A stretch of DNA of 64,000 nt from the NCBI GenBank assembly GCA_964370185.1, contig CAYJIJ010000001.1, forward strand, positions 61,539 to 125,538, read 5' to 3'. How positions within the stretch are numbered: position 1 is the stretch's first letter; each line of letters begins with the position of its first letter. A program made the translations under genes and the position numbers. Source of the DNA: CAYJEQ01 sp964370185 (GTDB lineage Bacteria; Bacillota; Clostridia; Oscillospirales; Ruminococcaceae). The notes beneath the pieces were generated by a model that ran no database searches, was not told the origin of the DNA, and saw only the letters and a list, made by a program, of their open reading frames with translations. Shown piece by piece: positions 41,850 to 50,393 of the stretch.

Positions 41850-42707
41850 TCAATCGCTATTTTCTAAGAAACCTCGTCCAAACACTTCATCGGTAGAGGA
41901 TATTATCACAAAGCTATCACCGTCAATCAGGTGAGCGGCACGCCTTATGCTAAATATTTGGTGCTTGCTCATAGCCGATATGACCATATCCCTCTCCTTG
42001 CCAGTGTATCCACCTCTAATTTTGAGCAAACTGCTTCCTCGTCCTGTTATAGATTCAATTTTTCTTGAAACCTCTATTCCTTTATCTGTTACAATCAGTG
42101 CAATTTTACCTTTATTTGCACCGTATATGATTTTGTCGCAGACAAACCCAGAAACTGCTACTGCAATTGCACCATGCAAGACTGCGTCTATATTGCTAAA
42201 AGCCAAACCTCCGCAAATTAGTATACAGGCATCTATGCAGATTGTTATTGTGCCAAAAGTCATGTGTGGTTTTTTCTTTCTGATAGATAATGTAAGCAAA
42301 TCCGTCCCACCGATGGAGCTGCCGCACAGTATGGGGAATGACATTCCCACACCTGCAAAAACTCCAGTGTAAATAGCAGCTAACAAAGGATTTCCACTGT
42401 ATATAGGTATAAAATCATTTACAATATTTAAAAGCAAGCTTAAAATGAGCATTGTTTTCCCTGTTTTTGCAATAAATTTAACCCCTAAAATTCTAAAACT
42501 AATTATTACAAGCGGGATATTTAGTAATAGCTGGATAGTCCCTATTTCGATATTGAACAAATAATTTATAATAAGTGATATGCCTGTAAGTCCACCCGTG
42601 GCAAATCCAGCAGGTCTTGCAAAACATGTAATTCCTACGGCATATATAAAACAACCCAACAAATCAAAAGCTATTTCCTGGGAGTATTTTTTTAGTTTGT
42701 GTTGCAT
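41850..42707 (-). CDS. YitT family membrane protein (DUF161/DUF2179)
   Basis: A 285-residue protein with five or six N-terminal helices (ARPAGFATGGLTGISLIINYLF; SIGGTDLLTLSIRKK) and a cytoplasmic DUF2179 domain at the C-terminus containing ESITGRGSSLLKIRGGYTGKERDMVISAM and DGDSFVIISSTDEVFGRGF. YitT proteins are common in Firmicutes; transport function is suspected only. AAGGAG lies nine bases before the start. Monocistronic. Confidence 0.93.
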   Translation of the reverse strand: MQHKLKKYSQEIAFDLLGCFIYAVGITCFARPAGFATGGLTGISLIINYLFNIEIGTIQLLLNIPLVIISFRILGVKFIAKTGKTMLILSLLLNIVNDFIPIYSGNPLLAAIYTGVFAGVGMSFPILCGSSIGGTDLLTLSIRKKKPHMTFGTITICIDACILICGGLAFSNIDAVLHGAIAVAVSGFVCDKIIYGANKGKIALIVTDKGIEVSRKIESITGRGSSLLKIRGGYTGKERDMVISAMSKHQIFSIRRAAHLIDGDSFVIISSTDEVFGRGFLENSD

Positions 42708-42743
42708 TACAAAGCACTCCTTTATCTATCCAAGAGAAATTAA

Positions 42744-42781
42744 AAAGGGTTTCGATATGGCTTTTAACATCGAAACCCTTT
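42744..42781 (-). terminator. Terminator of the YjiH-nitrilase operon
   Basis: A perfect 13-bp stem (AAAGGGTTTCGAT with ATCGAAACCCTTT), followed on the minus strand by TTTAATTTC. It lies 18 bp after the YjiH-type stop. Confidence 0.85.
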
Positions 42782-42799
42782 ATGTGGCTGATAAAATCT

Positions 42800-44101
42800 T
42801 TAAAAGAGTATGTGTGCCACTGCTGCTGACATAATAAGTGATAATATTGTGCGTTCCACCCAAATAAGCAATACGTCTTTCATTTTGATAGGGATATCGG
42901 TTGAGAGTAGGCAAGGAATTGATGCAGAGAAAAATAGTATTGCTGAAACACTGGTAACTGCGGTAACAAATTTTGTGATGATATGGCTTTCTACAACGAG
43001 CATTGCTGGAATGAACATCTCAGCAATCTCAGTAGCATTTGCCATAGCCGCAAGCATTGGGTCAGGTATTTGAAGCAATAATGTAAACGGATAGAATATG
43101 TAGCCTACAATATCGAATAAAGGTGTGTATTCGGCTACAAGAAGACCAGCAAGTCCAATTGCCATAATACTTGATGTTACAGCGGAAGACATTTTTATTG
43201 CATCGCCGGTGTAATAGTCTTTAAGGTAAATAAAATATGATTTTGCGTTTGCGGCAGTATTAATTCCTGCATCAAGTGCTCTTTTGAAAATATTGCCTTC
43301 AGCACTGATACTACTTTCTGCTTTTTTATCATAGTACTCGTTTGGTATTTTACATATGGGGTAAATTCGTGCAGTGATGGCAGTTACAGCAAATGTGATA
43401 ATTAAAGTAGAGAAGAAATACTGAGTCCAGTAATCCATCAGCCCCAATGTATTAGCTATAACAAGCATAAAACCAATTGCAACAGTGGAAAATCCTGTGG
43501 CAATAATAGTGCTCTCTCTTGCAGTGTAAACTCCTTTTTTATAAAGCTGATTGGTTAGAAGCACCGCAAGCGCATAGCCACCTGTGAATGAAACTACTGC
43601 ATCAATAGCACTTTCACCAGGAGTTTTCCAAATTTTTCTCATTATAGGCTGCATGAAAACACTTACAAATTCCATAAATCCGAAGTTTATTAGTAAAACA
43701 TATGCAAGTCCACTCGCAATAATCATTAGTGCAATAGGTTTTACAACTACATTAAATAAAAAGGGAATCATGTCCGGTGCCATAAGCACGGCAGGCCCTA
43801 CATTAAATACAGCCATGCCCCCTATTATTACACCGACAAACTTGATAATAGTAAAAACTAAATCAAAGGTGGATTTCTTATATGTTTTTTTAATAATAGG
43901 CATTAAACCGCCATAAGCGATTAGCAGTAGGCAAAAATATGGTATAATCGGTCCGAAAGTACTACTCACCCATGTGGTCATGTGCTGTGTTGGTATAGCG
44001 GATACGCCTGCAATTTCTATTTCCACAAAAAAAGCTATAATACCGAGCCCTGAAAATATTACAAATTTCAGCAGTGCCATTATTCGATTTGTGTTAGTCA
44101 T
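42800..44101 (-). CDS. YjiH family transporter-like membrane protein
   Basis: A 433-residue membrane protein with about ten helices of the YjiH family, whose two NupC-type gate domains relate it to nucleoside carriers. Recognisable segments are FVEIEIAGVSAIPTQHMTTW, ESAIDAVVSFTGGYALAVLLTNQLYKKGVYTARESTIIATGFSTVAIGFMLVIANTLG and MLAAMANATEIAEMFIPAMLV. The substrate is unknown; co-location with a nitrilase and a MerR regulator suggests uptake or export of an amide- or nitrile-type compound. It starts 34 bp after the nitrilase stop. Confidence 0.87.
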   Translation of the reverse strand: MTNTNRIMALLKFVIFSGLGIIAFFVEIEIAGVSAIPTQHMTTWVSSTFGPIIPYFCLLLIAYGGLMPIIKKTYKKSTFDLVFTIIKFVGVIIGGMAVFNVGPAVLMAPDMIPFLFNVVVKPIALMIIASGLAYVLLINFGFMEFVSVFMQPIMRKIWKTPGESAIDAVVSFTGGYALAVLLTNQLYKKGVYTARESTIIATGFSTVAIGFMLVIANTLGLMDYWTQYFFSTLIITFAVTAITARIYPICKIPNEYYDKKAESSISAEGNIFKRALDAGINTAANAKSYFIYLKDYYTGDAIKMSSAVTSSIMAIGLAGLLVAEYTPLFDIVGYIFYPFTLLLQIPDPMLAAMANATEIAEMFIPAMLVVESHIITKFVTAVTSVSAILFFSASIPCLLSTDIPIKMKDVLLIWVERTILSLIMSAAVAHILF

Positions 44102-44135
44102 ATTAAAGTTCTCCTTAATTTATTATAGTTAAAAC

Positions 44136-45044
44136 TTAGATAGTGCCAAAATTTATTTCTTTCACTTTGTTCTTGTACTCATTAGCATTCATGGTCAGTT
44201 TATCTTTGTTATTGTAGATGGGTGCATCAGCTATTTTATTTGCAAAGGGATATTGCACATTAAACTGCTTAAGGCTTTTTATATGCTGATCCCTACCATA
44301 ATTTCGCTTAAAATCTACCATGCTCATGTCGAGTGTACGGGTTATATTTTGTGCTCTTTCACTGCATTTAAATACTATTTCGCCCTCTGGATTTACTATG
44401 ACTGAACCACCGCAAAGCGATGATGCTCCAAGCTGTCCTGCTCCGCAAGTCCATATGTAAAACAGCTCATTTTCAAGTGCTCTTGCTTGTGGAATAATTT
44501 CGGGGATATGCTTATACTCCATAGGGTCAAGCGCTGGACAGAGGATGATGTCAGCTCCCATCAGTGCTAATGTACGAGGGATTTCAGGGAAAAATTGCTC
44601 ATAGCATATTATTACGCCCACCTTGATGTTTTTTTCAGCTATTTCAAATAGGCAGTAATCATTTGTTTCGCTCGGAGTGCTCATTTCACCTGGGCGGAAA
44701 GGGACTTTTTTTCTATATACTGCAATCATCTCTCCACTGGGAGCAAATATCGGGCAGGTGTTATAAAATTCTCCTTCTGGCAGCTCTTCACTTGCTTCTG
44801 CAAATGTACCCGGTATGAAGTAGATGCTATATTTCTTTGCTATTTCCGCAAATTTTGCAAATATGTCATCCGTAATAAGGATGGGGGTTTTTCCTATTCC
44901 AAATTCGACCCCAAGTACTAATTCAGGTTTTATATACCCACACATAACATTATCTACCGCAGTAGAAATTGTGCTAAAATTTGTTTGGGTATCTCCACTA
45001 ACTTCTGTTTGCAAAATAGAAACATTTAAAAAATTGTGTTCCAT
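44136..45044 (-). CDS. Carbon-nitrogen hydrolase (nitrilase superfamily), catalytic
   Basis: A 302-residue nitrilase-superfamily enzyme. The triad is visible: Glu in LVLGVEFGIG, Lys in AVYRKKVPFRPGE, and Cys in KVGVIICYEQFFPEIPR. The C-terminal part SVIVNPEGEIVFKCSERAQNIT follows the usual pattern. It hydrolyses an amide or nitrile; specificity is unknown. ATG 45044 has GGGTG six bases upstream. It leads a two-gene operon with the YjiH transporter, behind a MerR-type promoter. Confidence 0.88.
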   Translation of the reverse strand: MEHNFLNVSILQTEVSGDTQTNFSTISTAVDNVMCGYIKPELVLGVEFGIGKTPILITDDIFAKFAEIAKKYSIYFIPGTFAEASEELPEGEFYNTCPIFAPSGEMIAVYRKKVPFRPGEMSTPSETNDYCLFEIAEKNIKVGVIICYEQFFPEIPRTLALMGADIILCPALDPMEYKHIPEIIPQARALENELFYIWTCGAGQLGASSLCGGSVIVNPEGEIVFKCSERAQNITRTLDMSMVDFKRNYGRDQHIKSLKQFNVQYPFANKIADAPIYNNKDKLTMNANEYKNKVKEINFGTI

Positions 45045-45077
45045 TTTATTCACCCTTTCAAAATAGTTTATACATAA

Positions 45078-45108
45078 ATGATAAACTATATAGTTAATGT
45101 AATGTCAA
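45078..45108 (-). promoter_or_regulatory. MerR-type promoter with 19-bp spacer and central dyad
   Basis: On the minus strand: TTGACA (45108-45103), a 19-bp spacer, TATCAT (45083-45078). The spacer contains the perfect 12-bp palindrome AACTATATAGTT (45084-45095). Overlong spacing with a central dyad is the hallmark of MerR-activated promoters, and a MerR gene is divergent at 45215. Confidence 0.78.
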
Positions 45109-45214
45109 TGCTAATTTTAATATTTTTTTGTAATTTATTTGTTGATTTAAAGGCATTTAAATGTTATAGTTACTATAATGTTTTTAAATATTTTGGTGAA
45201 TAGGAGGCATATTG

Positions 45215-46045
45215 ATGCATAAGGATAAATATACCATAGCAGAAATCAGCAAATTTGCAAACATCTCAAAGCAAACACTCCGCTATTATGATAGCATAGG
45301 ATTATTCTCACCGTCTGTAAGGGATGAAAAAAACGGATATAGATATTATGAGTATTCACAGATATATAAACTCAATCAGATAATGATAATGAAAGGATTG
45401 GGTCTTAGCCTTGAAGAAATAATTACACTGACAAATAAAAATAATCTATCCTCATTAAAAACCTCACTACTAAAGCAGCAAGAGATAATAAATTCTGAGC
45501 TTTACAGACTACAAAAAGCAAAAAGCCTCAACGATGAATTGCTTGAAAGAATTACAAAATCAGAAAAGGTGAAATCATCTTCAAGCTGCTATCTTAAAAC
45601 ATTTCCTCAAAGGCATTTATATGCGCTTAATTTCAACTTTTCAATGGACGCACTCTATGACAGCATAAAAACCTTATATACATCATATATAAAGGGCATC
45701 GGAAAAGAGCCACAGTTTAAGCGGGGCGAGGTTGTTTTGCAGATTGATATGCCGTCACTGCTTATAAAAAAATTTGATACTTACTCCACAATCGGATTTT
45801 TTGTGGATAGTACGGGTGGGGAGTTGGGCGTACCAATTACTAATATCCCCGAAAGCAGATATGCGATAACACACCATATAGGTGAGTATCATGATATGAA
45901 CAAAAGCTATAAACAACTCTATAAATATATTAAAGACAATAATCTAAAAATCATAGGCAAATCAATTGAATTTGCAATTATTAGTATTTCAACCACCGAC
46001 AATCCAAGTGAGTTTATCACCGAAATACAAATTCCTGTTGAATAA
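45215..46045 (+). CDS. MerR-family regulator with effector-binding domain
   Basis: A 276-residue regulator. The N-terminal MerR winged helix is TIAEISKFANISKQTLRYYDSIGLFSPSVRDEKNGYRYYEYSQIYKLNQIMIMK, then a dimerisation coiled coil (residues about 80-115) and a GyrI/AraC-type effector-binding domain from residue 120 that resembles multidrug sensors of the BmrR type. It is divergent from the nitrilase-YjiH operon, whose promoter shows the MerR architecture. AGGAGG is seven bases upstream. Effector unknown. Confidence 0.9.
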   Translation: MHKDKYTIAEISKFANISKQTLRYYDSIGLFSPSVRDEKNGYRYYEYSQIYKLNQIMIMKGLGLSLEEIITLTNKNNLSSLKTSLLKQQEIINSELYRLQKAKSLNDELLERITKSEKVKSSSSCYLKTFPQRHLYALNFNFSMDALYDSIKTLYTSYIKGIGKEPQFKRGEVVLQIDMPSLLIKKFDTYSTIGFFVDSTGGELGVPITNIPESRYAITHHIGEYHDMNKSYKQLYKYIKDNNLKIIGKSIEFAIISISTTDNPSEFITEIQIPVE

Positions 46046-46099
46046 GGGTAAGACCTATAATTGTTTATGGTATTTTTTATAAATATGCAAATTATAAAT

Positions 46100-46150
46100 A
46101 AAACCCGAGTTAAATCACTTTCCTTTAGAAGGTAATTTAGCTCGGGTTTT
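46100..46150. terminator. Convergent terminator
   Basis: AAAACCCGAG (46100-46109) pairs with CTCGGGTTTT (46141-46150) and continues inward with TTAAAT/ATTTAG. ATTTT follows on the plus strand and ATTTAT on the minus strand. It serves merR and the convergent GNAT gene. Confidence 0.75.
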
Positions 46151-46196
46151 ATTTTGGAATTTTGCCTGACTGCAAAATTCTTCTCAAATTAATTTA

Positions 46197-46721
46197 TTAA
46201 AGCTCTAAAAAATAAGATATAGCATCAAATGATTTACTGCCATCGAATTTCTTATAAGTGCTCTTGCCATGATGCTTAAAATTAAGCTTAATCAAAATCT
46301 GCTGTGAGGCAAAATTTTCGGGAGCATGGCATGCATAGATTTTCTTTTCACCAAGCTCTTCCTTTGCAAAATATATTATTCGCCTTGCAGCCTCGGTGGC
46401 AATGCCTTTGCCCCACCGTGCTTTCATTATATTATAACCCAGCTCATAACACCCATGTTCGGTGTTAAAATTTAGCCCTCCCGAGCCTATTAATTCGCCC
46501 GAAGATTTAAGTACATATCCAAAAGTGTAATTATCACCCATGATATTCTCTTCCTCTGATTGCATCCATTCCAAGGTCTGGGACAAATCGTTGTGCACAT
46601 TCCAACGCATAAACTTTGCAACCTCACTGTCCGATGTCCAGTTTTTAAACGCCATCTTAGCATCACTTGATAGTAGTGGCCTTAAAATCATTCTTTCAGT
46701 TTGTAAAATAGGTGTTTGCAT
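46197..46721 (-). CDS. GNAT N-acetyltransferase (RimJ/RimL type)
   Basis: A 174-residue acetyltransferase. The N-terminus LQTERMILRPLLSSDAKMAFKNWTSDSEVAKFMRW is characteristic of the RimJ/RimL group. The acetyl-CoA loop lies in GYNIMKARWGKGIATEAARRII, followed by ENFASQQILIKLNFKHHG. The target could be a protein N-terminus or a small molecule. AGAGGGAAG precedes the start. It is followed by the merR-side terminator and preceded by ybaK. Confidence 0.87.
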   Translation of the reverse strand: MQTPILQTERMILRPLLSSDAKMAFKNWTSDSEVAKFMRWNVHNDLSQTLEWMQSEEENIMGDNYTFGYVLKSSGELIGSGGLNFNTEHGCYELGYNIMKARWGKGIATEAARRIIYFAKEELGEKKIYACHAPENFASQQILIKLNFKHHGKSTYKKFDGSKSFDAISYFLEL

Positions 46722-46753
46722 TTTACTTCCCTCTTTCTGGATTACTTAGAATT

Positions 46754-47227
46754 TCAGGCGCAAATATCGGCAATATCATATTCAATAACTTTAGCTAAAT
46801 TAGCAGGGCTTATCGCAATTTGATAGCCTATTTTCCCACCGCTTACCACAATTCTATTTAGCTTGTTTACTGAGCTATCAATAATAGTTTTGTACTGCTT
46901 TTTCATCCCTACTGGAGAGCAACCGCCTTTAATATATCCTGTGACTTTAAGTAAATCACTGTGTTTAATCATCTCCACATTTTTCTCTCCGACCGACTTA
47001 GCTGCGGACTTTAAGCTTAGCTCCCTTGCCACTGGAATAACAAAAACATAGTAATTTTTTCCGCTCTGTGTCACAAGTGTTTTATAGACTTCCTCCTCGC
47101 TCATACCAGTCTTTTTTGCTACGTCAATTCCATCGAGCAGTCCGTCGCTAATGTCATATTCCAATTTTTCATATGCTATGCCGAGCTTTTCAATTGCTCT
47201 CATAGCATTTGTTTTTATCTCCGCCAT
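46754..47227 (-). CDS. ybaK: Cys-tRNA(Pro)/Cys-tRNA(Cys) deacylase YbaK/EbsC type
   Basis: A 157-residue YbaK-type editing domain that hydrolyses mischarged Cys-tRNA(Pro). GMSEEEVYKTLVT, SGKNYYVFVIPVARELSLKSAAKSVGEKNVEMI, and the KGGCSPVGMKKQYKTIID block are typical. Length and motifs are normal. It ends 33 bp before the GNAT gene and starts one base after the stop of the unknown gene upstream. Confidence 0.93.
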   Translation of the reverse strand: MAEIKTNAMRAIEKLGIAYEKLEYDISDGLLDGIDVAKKTGMSEEEVYKTLVTQSGKNYYVFVIPVARELSLKSAAKSVGEKNVEMIKHSDLLKVTGYIKGGCSPVGMKKQYKTIIDSSVNKLNRIVVSGGKIGYQIAISPANLAKVIEYDIADICA

Positions 47228-47228
47228 A

Positions 47229-48275
47229 TTACTCCTTTGGTTTATTTACAATTTTAGTGGACATAATCATTTGATTTTCCATTAGTCTGATAGTCGTGTG
47301 AATGGGAGCTTCGGTGCCAAAACCAAGTTCATCACATATATAGATAAATTCAGCTTTGTTTTCATCATCAAATTTGACCACTACTTCCCCATCGACTTCA
47401 TACTTTGCAAAAGTGATTGTCATCTGATGCTTTTGTATTATGTCGATTTCATTTGGATAGAGAGGTAGCGGTGGGGTAAATTTCACCGTGGGGCTTTCGT
47501 CATACTGGAGCTTCTCTATGCTTTCTAATTCATAACCTTTTTCGGTTTTTTGGCAGGAAAAGAGTAGACCTTCCCCATTTATAAGTACTTTTTCATCTTC
47601 AGCTCTGGTTTCTTTATAATTTTTAGATTTAGTTTTACCATGGTATTCAAAAGATGTCAGTCCGTCGCTCATTTTGGTTACAATGGGTAACTCAAATAAT
47701 GATTTCCCTTGTAAAAGCGCTATTGCTCTTACATCAGTTGCATAAGTGCCTGCACTTTTAGGGCTCCAAATGGAAACAAAGCTATTTTCTATGCTATAAT
47801 TTTGCCCCATAACGCTTAGCGAAGTTTTGGAATCTAAATTTGTTGAACAGTTATTAAATGCCGCCCCTACTCCGATTTCATCAAATTCAAAGCTTCTAAA
47901 ATTAACCTTTTTATGATTGGATCCCATATTTAAAAATACTCTAAGCTCAATTTTTTCACTTTTTCTATTTCTAAAATAAATTTTCATATAATTACCGCTT
48001 TTATCGGTATGCATATAAATTCTCGAATATTTAATCATCATATTTGGGATTTGCTTTTTTGCTGAGGAAACTTGGCGTTCATTATTGCAATAAAATATGG
48101 ATTTCCCATCTTTTAGCTTAATCCATATAAATATAACTATATGTCCAGTAGTCATTTCATTTATCGTTATATTCATTTCTTTATATTGCCTGTGGTTTTC
48201 AATACTAATTCTGATATGTTTTTGAAATTTATAGTATTTTATCGGAAACGGATTATAAAATAAGTCTGAAAGCAT
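47229..48275 (-). CDS. Unknown 348-residue protein
   Basis: No family is recognised. The product is soluble, with a basic N-terminal half and a Lys/Glu-rich C-terminal half; beta-strand patterns dominate (NITINEMTTGHIVIFIWIKL; FEFDEIGVGAAF). A terminal section (PPLPLYPNEIDIIQKHQMTITFAKYEVDGEVVVKF) looks like a beta-sandwich. No signal peptide or membrane segment. ATG 48275 has GGGAG six bases upstream, so a 15-codon upstream extension is excluded. It is immediately followed by ybaK (one-base gap) and is divergent from the nitrilase-like pair. Confidence 0.6.
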   Translation of the reverse strand: MLSDLFYNPFPIKYYKFQKHIRISIENHRQYKEMNITINEMTTGHIVIFIWIKLKDGKSIFYCNNERQVSSAKKQIPNMMIKYSRIYMHTDKSGNYMKIYFRNRKSEKIELRVFLNMGSNHKKVNFRSFEFDEIGVGAAFNNCSTNLDSKTSLSVMGQNYSIENSFVSIWSPKSAGTYATDVRAIALLQGKSLFELPIVTKMSDGLTSFEYHGKTKSKNYKETRAEDEKVLINGEGLLFSCQKTEKGYELESIEKLQYDESPTVKFTPPLPLYPNEIDIIQKHQMTITFAKYEVDGEVVVKFDDENKAEFIYICDELGFGTEAPIHTTIRLMENQMIMSTKIVNKPKE

Positions 48276-48380
48276 ATATTTTACTCCCTTAATTGATTTT
48301 GGTTGTACCCTAACCATCATTTTACATTATATCTATTTATAATTCAATGTTTTTTTCTTATAAGTGCCGATTAATTCTCT

Positions 48381-48408
48381 TTTACATTTTTAAAAAATGT
48401 GATAAAAT
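48381..48408 (+). promoter_or_regulatory. Promoter of the nitrilase-like pair
   Basis: TTTACA (48381-48386), a 16-bp spacer and TAAAAT (48403-48408), preceded by TGTGA. The -35 region overlaps an ACATTTTT/AAAAATGT dyad. Confidence 0.6.
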
Positions 48409-48441
48409 AGAAGGGTAGTAGATAAAAATGGAGGTGAGTGC

Positions 48442-49134
48442 TTGGGAAAATTTAATATTACAGTTGTAAGGCAGTTTGAAGCTCCGCCACAGGGAAGTAA
48501 ATATGTTGTATTCATGCAAGAAGAGCCTTATATTTCCGAAGAGTCTGCTTTCGAACATCTAAAAAAGGCGATTAAATACAGTAGATTTTTTAAGGTTTAC
48601 ACTGTGCCTTTAAGGTTTATCAGAGATGATAGGATTACTATGTGCATGATTTCTCCCGAGGGTGAAATACTCGGCGCACAGGAAGCGGTTCACTTAAGTC
48701 TTGCACATCGTGGTAATTTGTCCCACTCCGAGGATATTAGTATTATTACAACGGAGGACGCCTCGTTTTTCCTTTGTGTGGATGTTGATATATTTCACCC
48801 AGAAGTCTCCCGTGCCGCTTCATTAATGGGAGCGCAAGTGCTCATATGCAGTAGATTTATGGATATTATTAATGATACTCCCCACAGAGTTTGCCAAGGC
48901 TGTGAAAACACCGCGATATCGAATAAATTATATCTGCTTGATGCTACCGAAGAGGGTGGCAGATTTATTAATCCTATGTCGATTACCGAATGTGTGCGCA
49001 GGACTAAGACGCCGGGGAGAATTAACACCATTTGGGAATGTGATACCGATAAACTCAATGCGTTTAGAGAAGAAAATCCAATTTTACCGCAAAACACATT
49101 ATTTAAAAAATATATTGATTACTTAGTGAGGTAA
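48442..49134 (+). CDS. Nitrilase-fold protein without catalytic cysteine (first of pair)
   Basis: A 230-residue protein with nitrilase-superfamily traits in its middle: EEGEILGAQEAVHLSL-like strands, then FFLCVDVDIFHPEVSRAASLMGAQVLICSRF, which aligns to the ICYDxxFPE...RALxxxGA segment of true nitrilases. The catalytic Cys position holds Asp (VDVDIFHPE), and no Glu/Lys of the triad is clear. The N-terminal third is short. TTG 48442 follows GGAGGTGAGTG. It ends two bases before the next gene, a similar protein, so they probably form a complex. Likely a pseudoenzyme. Confidence 0.68.
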   Translation: MGKFNITVVRQFEAPPQGSKYVVFMQEEPYISEESAFEHLKKAIKYSRFFKVYTVPLRFIRDDRITMCMISPEGEILGAQEAVHLSLAHRGNLSHSEDISIITTEDASFFLCVDVDIFHPEVSRAASLMGAQVLICSRFMDIINDTPHRVCQGCENTAISNKLYLLDATEEGGRFINPMSITECVRRTKTPGRINTIWECDTDKLNAFREENPILPQNTLFKKYIDYLVR

Positions 49135-49136
49135 AT

Positions 49137-50147
49137 ATGTCCGATTTTGGAAATAGAATGTCTATGTTTTTCACTAAGCAAAAGCTTAATGGTGAAAAAG
49201 TTTTTGAATACATTGACGCTTTGCATGGCCTTAAGGTAAAAAATTTACCCGCCGATGATGATGTAAATCATATAAGAGCTTCCACCACACTTATAAATAA
49301 AAGCGGATATAAGGATTATTATTCCTTTATAGACGCATTATATAACTGCATTTTAAGCTCTAAGGAAAGCGGAGCGAAGCTTATAAGCTTGCCCCAATAC
49401 ATCGGCATAATCCCATTATATTGCACAGGGATTGGCAAGGATTTAATAAAGGTCGGCTCTACGATAGACCAAGTGGAACGCATAGAATTCCTAAAAGACA
49501 CGCTAAAATTCTGTGGCGATTGGCTAATGGATATATATGTAAATACATATTGCACCCTGGCAAAAAAGTATGGGATAAATATCCACGCAGGATCTATTTT
49601 AGTATCCGAAAAGGGTAAGGTATACAACCGCAGTTACATATTTTCTCCCATGGGTGATATCATACTTGCACAGGATAAAATAACTCCCACTAAAGAAGAA
49701 ATATTATGGGGAATAGCTCCTGCTGACAATATAAATATAGCAACTACTAATGTAGGTGCAGTGGCTATTTTAGGGGATGAAGATTCACTATATTATGAGA
49801 ATGTGAAAATTGTTCGTGAAATGGGAGCAAAGCTCATTCTATACTCATCTGTTCAGGGTGATAAATCTAAGGTTAAGCTTATAAATGAATCCCTTTCATG
49901 GAGAAGTGATGAGCAGGGCGTATTTATACTTCAAAGCAGTTATGCGGACTCACTTACTGACCCTCATTGTCGTGTAATCTGCCCCACCGCTATGAGTAGG
50001 GATTTAGACGGTGTATATTTCACCTCTAATATTTTAGGCTCCCATACCTCCTCGCTCACATATAGTAGGCTTCAAGTGGCGCTTGATAATTATTCCACCG
50101 ATAAAAATCAGAATTTTTACAATAAAATTCTGCGTGAAATATATTAG
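49137..50147 (+). CDS. Nitrilase-fold protein without catalytic triad (second of pair)
   Basis: A 336-residue protein with nitrilase-type strands: SGAKLISLPQYIGI (normally LIxFPE; Glu is Gln here), YNRSYIFSPMGDIILAQDKITPT (Lys position retained), and VGAVAILGDEDSLYYENVKIVREMGAKLILYSS where the catalytic Cys should be but is not. The remainder, including SWRSDEQGVFILQSSYADSLTDPHCRVICPTAMSRDLDGVYF, resembles the family C-terminus. Two of three triad residues are gone. The ribosome site is GTGAGGTAA. It is translationally close-packed with the preceding nitrilase-like gene. Confidence 0.7.
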   Translation: MSDFGNRMSMFFTKQKLNGEKVFEYIDALHGLKVKNLPADDDVNHIRASTTLINKSGYKDYYSFIDALYNCILSSKESGAKLISLPQYIGIIPLYCTGIGKDLIKVGSTIDQVERIEFLKDTLKFCGDWLMDIYVNTYCTLAKKYGINIHAGSILVSEKGKVYNRSYIFSPMGDIILAQDKITPTKEEILWGIAPADNINIATTNVGAVAILGDEDSLYYENVKIVREMGAKLILYSSVQGDKSKVKLINESLSWRSDEQGVFILQSSYADSLTDPHCRVICPTAMSRDLDGVYFTSNILGSHTSSLTYSRLQVALDNYSTDKNQNFYNKILREIY

Positions 50148-50159
50148 TAGATTTTTCAC

Positions 50160-50265
50160 TGCTTATCTGCTTGGGTGGTAATACTCGGGTATTCCCAAAA
50201 GGGTTTGAGGTAGTATTAGTGAAAACTTTTCCACTAATACCTGTGCGGGTAAGGCTATTAGCACT
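50160..50265. other. Intergenic hairpin pair after the nitrilase-like genes
   Basis: Two stems: GGTAATAC/GTATTCC around TCGG, and TATTAGTG/CACTAATA flanked by GG/CC. No T-tail follows at once. They may terminate the nitrilase-like operon. A GGGTGG at 50175 superficially resembles a T-box, but the rest does not fit. Confidence 0.35.
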
Positions 50266-50279
50266 ATTATAAAAAACAC

Positions 50280-50316
50280 AAAACCCTTGAACAAATTATC
50301 TTTGTTCAAGGGTTTT
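50280..50316 (-). terminator. Terminator of tRNA-Arg
   Basis: A perfect 16-bp stem (AAAACCCTTGAACAAA with TTTGTTCAAGGGTTTT) and a five-base loop. On the minus strand it starts at once after the encoded CCA and is followed by TGTGTTTTTTA. Confidence 0.9.
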
Positions 50317-50393
50317 TGGCACGCCCTAAGAGATTCGAACTCCCGACCTTCTGGTCCGTAGCCAGACGCTCTATCCAGCTGAGCTAAGGGCGC
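50317..50393 (-). tRNA. tRNA-Arg (anticodon ACG)
   Basis: 77 nt on the minus strand. The acceptor stem GCGCCCT pairs with AGGGCGT (first pair G-U), the D arm is AGCTCAGCTGGATAGAGC, the anticodon stem TCTGG/CCAGA encloses CTACGGA with anticodon ACG, and the T loop is TTCGAAT. The 3' CCA is encoded. A34 is expected to become inosine and read CGU, CGC and CGA. Its terminator abuts the CCA. Confidence 0.97.

Noticed and set aside
50172..50200. T-box-like GGGTGG near 50175
   Set aside because: No specifier hairpin, no terminator/antiterminator pair and no aminoacyl-tRNA or amino-acid gene follows on the plus strand.
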